Shown in pieces: positions 7,361 through 12,060 of a DNA stretch of 12,060 nucleotides; the stretch's first letter is position 1, and every line of letters begins with the position of its first letter. This DNA comes from Hemicentrotus pulcherrimus. Taxonomy: Eukaryota > Echinodermata > Echinoidea > Camarodonta > Strongylocentrotidae. The DNA lies in NCBI GenBank assembly GCA_003118195.1, contig BEXV01002283.1, positions 35,474 through 47,533 on the forward strand, given 5' to 3'. Position numbers and translations under genes: made by a program. The notes under the pieces were generated by a model. That model was not told the DNA's origin and did no database searches. It saw nothing but the letters and a program-made list of their open reading frames with translations.

Positions 7361-8049
7361 AAGATACTTAAATTATATGTCTAAACTGCACATGCAATTA
7401 TGTTCGTGAACATATTACACGGTTGTAGGTATTACTGCCAAAATAAGATAAGACATGAAATTGCTCTATTGGGGTGGCTTTAACTGGACCTTAATAATTA
7501 CAAGAGCGAGGTCTAGCCTTTCATTGATGACCCCAAATTATTACCTCAAATCGATATAATATATACGCCGTTTGCCGTTCGTGATATTTATTGTAGGAAT
7601 AAATGTCAAAAACTAACCGTTTTTGCGCTTGGTTTAATCTGTATTAAATACGATGCTACACACCGTTGAACAAATCTACTATCAATGTACAAATATTAAG
7701 GAAATATATATTTTTCGACTGCCTATACCAACATTCTCTCCCTTCCCAATTAAACTCTACGCGAATTATACTTTAAGTAAATTATTAAAGAGGCCAACTG
7801 TCAATCTTATTTTAGCTTAATTGAAATTTAAATGGATGGTAATTAAGGCTATCATTCCATAGTGTCTACAAGTACAACATAATTGCAGACTGTAATTCTA
7901 CCTTCCGATTTTTATCTTTTGATTTGGAGTTCTTCTCTACATGAATATAAATCTGTAATTAAACTTTCATAAGGATGATTCATGAGGTTTAACAAAAAGC
8001 ATACTAAATTTTGTTTTGATATCATGAATATCTCTAAACCATTCAATAC

Positions 8050-8748
8050 CTTGGCAAGCTCGAAAGCTCCTTTTGTGTAGGTTCCTCCACCGACGTATGT
8101 AATCTTCGGAAGGTCTTCATTCAAGAGAGCACATTTATGATGATGCTTTCCTGCGATGCTATTATCAAGCTGGTTAACGTTCAACTCAACTCGATGTTTA
8201 GATGAGAAAGTGATTATAGCTACTCGTGTCGCATCAGGTGCTACTGTAAAGTCCGCCAAAAGTTTCTTCACAAATTTGAGTTCATTGAAGAAATTCTCGA
8301 TCCCGACACTAGCCGAGCTATCGACGAGAAAGACCAACTCGACTTGACCATTGCTCACACGACGGAGTTTCTCTACTTGTTTATTGAGAAGATACCCGAG
8401 GACATCTATTTTAGTAGCAGACGTTGTATCCATGGGAACGTCTGCGTTCCTCCAGAGTGCCTCATAAAGCTCATGATGTGATTGCTCCAGGTCGATATCG
8501 AGGTAGGATAAGGATTGGATGAGAGGGAGAGGCAGCGGATCGTCAGCGGGACGGGGCTGCCTGACTAAGCCATCAGCTTGAGGGTAATCCGCAAATTCCA
8601 GCTGGCGATGTTCATCTGGAAAAGAGATATTTATTCCTGAAGCGAGAAGCAGCTTTAAGTCTGGAGCTCTAGCCGGGAGTCCTCTCACAAAAGACAATGT
8701 GAAACACAAGAAAAGTAGCAGTACACTGATGAGATAATACCTTGCCAT
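8050..8748 (-). CDS. SVEP1: SVEP1/polydom-like gene, coding exon 1: start, signal peptide, linker, first half of VWA domain
   Basis: This exon encodes residues 1-233 of a secreted matrix protein. The ATG at 8748 has a good context (A at -3, G at +4). It opens a signal peptide: a short basic start, a hydrophobic core at about residues 5-21, and likely cleavage near Gly23 or Ala26. Residues 24-135 are a linker with no recognised domain and a proline-rich patch at about 65-76. The VWA domain begins at about residue 136. Its metal-binding (MIDAS) motif is D143-S-S-A-S147, and the second MIDAS loop is GGGTYTKGAF with Thr223. The exon ends after Lys233 at AAG|GTATTG (donor GT at 8049-8048), so intron 1 is phase 0. 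The reading frame runs on into the intron but loses all resemblance there, which supports the donor. Vertebrate SVEP1 is an integrin alpha9beta1 ligand involved in lymphatic development; transferring that role to this organism is inference. Other VWA proteins are less likely because the pre-VWA helix and the join to exon 2 also match SVEP1. Confidence 0.93.
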
Positions 8749-9343
8749 TGTTACGACTAAACGCGTTCAAACTATGAATAAAACAATAATTTCATCCTCA
8801 AAACAGCTTTATCCCCCATCCTTCCAGCAGCAATAAATCCTCGAATATAGTATGCATTCCGTATTCATGTTAATATCATACAGAAGCTGCTGTCTAGCAC
8901 AGATAATGATCAAATCATCACATTCAGCAGCAGGAACATGATATAGAACAACAAAGAGAGTTCACTGGGAGTGATATACGGAGAGCGACAAATCACAGCC
9001 AGACTCCGGAAAGGTTGCGTTTATTCTAACAGCACTGTAGGTAGTCGCATGCAGAGAGCCCTTCCTCTGGTGTGGGATGGTTAAGGGCAGACGGTATAAG
9101 AGCACCTGTCTGAAGCTGTAACGGGGTGTATGGAATCGTAGGTCCACTGCGGAATCAGGGGCAAGGGGGATTAGCAGTTATCAAAAGTAAAAACGTGTTA
9201 GCGGATGTCCGCAAACAGTAGCCTGCAAACGATAACAGAACTAATTTCAAGTTTACAATAGCCCGTGTTCATGCATCGTTCTGAATAAAATTCAATTTGG
9301 GCTCAATATAGCCGGGGACAACAAAAACAAAGTCGACATCTAC

Positions 9344-9350
<7 letters not shown>
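8749..9350 (-). promoter_or_regulatory. Putative 5' UTR and promoter region of the SVEP1-like gene
   Basis: This is the immediate upstream flank of the start codon. On the minus strand a TATA-like CTATATTC lies at 8850-8843 and a second weak candidate, TTATACC, near 9099. Neither has a clear initiator. TTGTTTTATTCATAG at 8787-8773 could be an acceptor for a 5' UTR intron, so the true promoter may lie further upstream. The stretch 8960-9170 is GC-richer than its surroundings, and a frame of 61 residues there is unrecognised. The promoter call rests mainly on position. Confidence 0.3.
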
Positions 9351-9374
<24 letters not shown>

Positions 9375-9375
9375 A
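9351..9375. repeat. (A)25 homopolymer
   Basis: Twenty-five A follow CAGTCAATA-type sequence in the upstream flank. It could be the tail of an old retroposed copy on the plus strand, but the preceding 100 bases show no recognisable element or duplication. Confidence 0.85.
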
Positions 9376-9465
9376 CGTTTTATTTGTTTCGCTTATATCC
9401 AATATCATATGGAAAAAAACGATGCACCGAAAAAACATGGATGAAATAAAATATACATTTATCGT

Positions 9466-9535
9466 ATGATCTCTCTCTCTATATCATCATGTATGTTTAT
9501 CTCTGTCTCCCTCTCCCTATATAGCTCCTCCTCTG
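9466..9535. repeat. CT-rich low-complexity stretch
   Basis: Pyrimidine-rich on the plus strand with short CT, TCTC and TATA runs. No gene or promoter structure is visible in it. Confidence 0.6.
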
Positions 9536-9934
9536 CTCCCACAATTTTACAATTAGATGTTCCATGTATTCCGCCGAAAGTTGTTGGTCGAGGACGTTAA
9601 TCTTAATGGCCACCAAACACAGTGACGATGATATAAATGACTGTATTACCCTAATTATGGTTATCAGACTGATCAATATACGTCCCTTTGAACGTCGACT
9701 GCCCTTTCTATATGATTATTCCATATGCTATTACAGTACTCACAAGCTACAACTTACACATCTAAGATAATAATAATGAAGGAGTAGAGATCTTTTTCAT
9801 TCATTGTTTAGCTTCAATGGGATATTAACAATATTACAAATGATAACGCGTTCAACTTAACAGGCATTTCAGTCGATGATTTTGATATAAGTCATGATAG
9901 TCTCAATCTTTGCAGTTGCGTAGCTACCGGCTGC

Positions 9935-9936
<2 letters not shown>

Positions 9937-9973
<37 letters not shown>
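9937..9973. repeat. (G)37 homopolymer
   Basis: Thirty-seven consecutive G follow CAGTTGCGTAGCTACCGGCTGCCC. The left flank begins CAGTTGCGTAGC, in the style of a hAT-type terminal repeat, but no matching right end is visible. The run can form G-quadruplexes and its assembled length should be treated as uncertain. Confidence 0.9.
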
Positions 9974-9975
<2 letters not shown>

Positions 9976-10441
9976 CGCAGGGTGCAAAGTTTGAATGAAT
10001 AACTATTTCTAAATTATAATAAAAATGTTCGAACCTTGCTCATCCTATGAAAAATAATCCCCTGTCGATTCACGTTATTCCAAGAGGTAACTTCTTGGTT
10101 ATTCCAGGGATATGAGAGTTACCCCACATCAGCGGGACTCTTTCTGATATCACTTATCACACGCGCACAGAACGCTTATGTCAATAAACTTTCATCTCTC
10201 TCTTTTTTTGACTGTCATTTTCACGGGCGTTTATACCAATCTGATCTGAGGTCAAATGATTTATTCCCGTCGTGAAGCTTCTTGCTATATACTGCCCTTG
10301 AAGCTCTCCTTGTGAGGTATGTTCTTGATGCTTGTCAGCATCCATCCCTTCCTTGCAGATAACCACCACAAATAAAACAATTTTTGATAATTTTAATGCA
10401 ATGCAGCAAGATAATTTCTCCCCCTTTAATATATTTTCTAG

Positions 10442-10501
10442 GAGATTCCGAAAACTTGAACAAACCAAATGTATTTAGAAATTATGGAAATAAATCGATG
10501 G
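10442..10501 (+). CDS. Candidate symmetric 60-bp exon, unidentified
   Basis: A pyrimidine-rich acceptor ending TTTTCTAG (AG at 10440-10441) and a consensus donor GATGG|GTGAGT (GT at 10502-10503) bound 60 bp. One frame is open, 2 + 57 + 1 bases, so it is a phase 1-1 exon encoding DSENLNKPNVFRNYGNKSM. The other two frames have stops. The peptide is unrecognised, base composition is not distinct from the flanks, and no partner exon was found. Confidence 0.18.
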
Positions 10502-11040
10502 GTGAGTGGATTAAGCTATTTAGTTTACTTAATAGACAGTATTTCGTATTAAGCGCTATACAAATCCAGATTATTAAATATCTGATGACTACACGACTTG
10601 GAGGGCACTCGTCTGATTTTTCTTCTTTCTTGTATACTAAATTTCAATTTATTAATTGTAAATTTTGATTTTGCTATCAACCATGATTCCTTTTTCTCAT
10701 TTCTTTATATTTTTTTTATGAATTCAGGAAGTAGGCCTGTCAGCTTTTGGCCATGATTTTGATTTACAAAAAAATAAAAACAATAAACCTTGCCAATTAA
10801 ATTCAATTCAATAGGCCTATTAAAATAACGTCAACAAAAGCAGGAACAGATTTAGGAATCTCTCAGCAAGAGCGGTTTGTAATATAAACAGGACAGCATT
10901 TATTTTCAGGCCGATGTTTTTTAACATGGAGTTGTCATAATTTCTAATAACAAATGGAAGGGGTTTGGGGTCTGGGGTTTGTTTCCTTTTCCTAAATTAC
11001 TTTTAAATGAAGGTGATAAAGCTTTCACAATCTTGTTATG

Positions 11041-11220
11041 CACTGTTTCTCTCGCCCCTCCCCCTAATACATCTTCTCACTTTCCCCCTTAAAAAAAAAA
11101 AATCTTTCACCCTCCCTGCTTTCCTCATGTTCCATAACCACTTTCTCTTTCCCACCAACCCCTCGGCCTCTAGATCCCCATTTCCCCCCACCCTCTCTGC
11201 ATCCTCCACCAGCTTGCTCA
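11041..11220. repeat. Pyrimidine-rich (C/T) low-complexity stretch
   Basis: The plus strand is dominated by C and T runs such as CCCCTCCCCC, interrupted by (A)12 at about 11091-11102. Open frames on both strands here reflect the biased composition and show no domain. Confidence 0.7.
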
Positions 11221-12033
11221 ATTTTCGAACGTATTTCCTGAGTTTTTTTGTTATTCAAAGGAAAAATACCGGTATTACATATTCGCATTTTGAAATTATA
11301 ATCCAAATGTTAAAGGGACAATTGACTTTGTGTTAAAGATCGCAAATGCCTTCGAAGTTTATGGATATCGCTCTTATTCCTATTTATGACATTTCTAGTG
11401 CCCTCTTAGTCTTGGAATCTAAAAATGCTATGAAGGTAAACCTCAATATTTTTGTGAAATTAAGATTAAATCCGATCATACCAATTCAGCTCCACTTTAC
11501 AAAAAAATCTAAATAAATAAGAGATTACACGGGCCGGCTAATTGTGCGTATTATAACCAACATGAAAAAGCTAACAAAAAGCCAACATTGGCTTTGGCTG
11601 GAATAAAACGCAAACATCTTTACAGGTATCTGTATCGTTTTTTCAACAGCTGATTAAAATATTATCGAATATTTTTTTGGGGGGCCCACAAATATTAGAA
11701 ATGGCCATCTTTATGAATATTTCAGCCGTCTCTGAATCGATTTTGATCAAACAAAGATGATATTGTCATTTAAATTGTATGCTATTTCAAAATTGACACT
11801 TAGTCTTTCATTATCTCACAACAAAATTATTTTGTGTAGCGCCCTCTTTACCACAACTCGACTAAATACCCTTTTCAAAATAATGCTTTTTATTGATTCA
11901 CAGCACTAATAAATAAGAAATCAAAATATGAACATGATGACTAAGAGAACATCCTTCATGATTTGACAGAATATATATACAAATTAAAAAAAAAAGATAT
12001 GAGGGCAATATCCATGAATCTTACAAATCTCAT

Positions 12034-12047
12034 GGGGGGGGGGGGGG
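12034..12047. repeat. (G)14 run
   Basis: Fourteen consecutive G follow CAT near the window end, then TGGTTCCCTTCCC. It may be the start of another poly-G-bearing repeat that continues outside the window. Confidence 0.8.
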
Positions 12048-12060
12048 TGGTTCCCTTCCC

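Larger units (their letters stand above)
1878..8049 (-). other. Intron 1 of the SVEP1-like gene (6.2 kb)
   Basis: This phase 0 intron begins GTATTG and ends TTTTGCCAG on the minus strand, and it splits the VWA domain after the second MIDAS loop. It is mostly repeats, listed separately. Subregions without a named element, where I see no supported gene, are 2060-2440, 3660-4490, 4860-5040, 5430-5900, 6020-6320, 6420-7320 and 7610-8049. Two plus-strand candidate exons (6327-6412 and 7321-7360) are the only possible coding signals inside it. Confidence 0.85.
9351..12060. other. Upstream flank without a supported gene
   Basis: No frame in this 2.7-kb stretch resembles a known protein. It holds CT-rich stretches (9466-9535 and 11041-11220), the (G)37 run at 9937-9973 and the (G)14 run at 12034-12047. 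Two weak possibilities remain: the 60-bp candidate exon at 10442-10501 on the plus strand, and a 95-residue minus-strand frame at 10468-10181 without recognised motifs. The phrase TAG(T/C)GCCCTCTT recurs at about 11396 and 11838 in the same orientation, perhaps from scattered repeat ends. Confidence 0.7.

Noticed and set aside
7399..7414. Near-palindrome TATGTTCGTGAACATA as a nuclear-receptor-type element
   Set aside because: The half-site spacing is two rather than the usual three for steroid receptor sites, and it is a single site deep in an intron.
8156..8347. Plus-strand 63-residue frame
   Set aside because: It lies wholly antisense to the VWA-coding part of exon 1 and has no recognisable content.
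10181..10468. 95-residue minus-strand frame upstream of the SVEP1-like gene
   Set aside because: No recognised motif, no clear splice or start context; a frame of this length is unremarkable in 12 kb. Kept only as a mention in the flank description.
1..12060. Autonomous transposons, LTR elements, endogenous viral sequence or CRISPR arrays
   Set aside because: No reverse transcriptase, integrase, transposase or capsid-like frame, no long terminal repeats and no regular repeat-spacer array were seen on either strand.

Overview
The window looks like nuclear DNA of an invertebrate animal, most likely a marine deuterostome such as an echinoderm. It is AT-rich, has short exons separated by long introns with GT-AG junctions, and carries many microsatellites, homopolymer runs, a tRNA-derived SINE and MITE-type DNA transposons. 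The lineage is an inference from gene content and repeat style, not a proven assignment. Nothing prokaryotic is present: no operons, no Shine-Dalgarno-led genes and no CRISPR array.

The one well-supported gene is on the minus strand. It is the 5' end of an SVEP1 (polydom)-like gene, encoding a large secreted extracellular-matrix protein. Three coding exons can be fixed to the base. Exon 1 (8748 to 8050) carries the start codon, signal peptide, a long linker and the first half of a von Willebrand factor A (VWA) domain. Exon 2 (1877 to 1622) carries the second half of the VWA domain. Exon 3 (339 to 163) carries a nine-cysteine EGF-like segment. Joined, they encode 377 complete residues with no frameshift or stop, and the joins align without gaps to what I recall of vertebrate SVEP1. 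Exon 3 ends at a consensus donor, so the rest of the gene lies beyond position 1.

Layout from 1 to 12060: 1-162 start of intron 3; 163-339 exon 3; 340-1621 intron 2, with AAT- and GAA-type simple repeats; 1622-1877 exon 2; 1878-8049 the 6.2-kb intron 1, a repeat graveyard with a degenerate MITE next to the exon 2 acceptor, a clean 150-bp hAT-like MITE with an 8-bp target-site duplication, a duplicated unknown repeat, a (TA)21 run, a tRNA-derived SINE with a duplicated box A region and a (GAA)24(GGA)12 tract; 8050-8748 exon 1; 8749-12060 upstream flank with no convincing gene, a (A)25 run, a (G)37 run, a pyrimidine-rich stretch and a (G)14 run.

I see no undescribed multi-gene system. The least explained signals are a well-formed candidate exon on the plus strand inside intron 1 (6327-6412), which joins in frame to a possible terminal exon at 7321, and a symmetric 60-bp candidate exon at 10442-10501. 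Both are weak predictions from open frames and splice sites.
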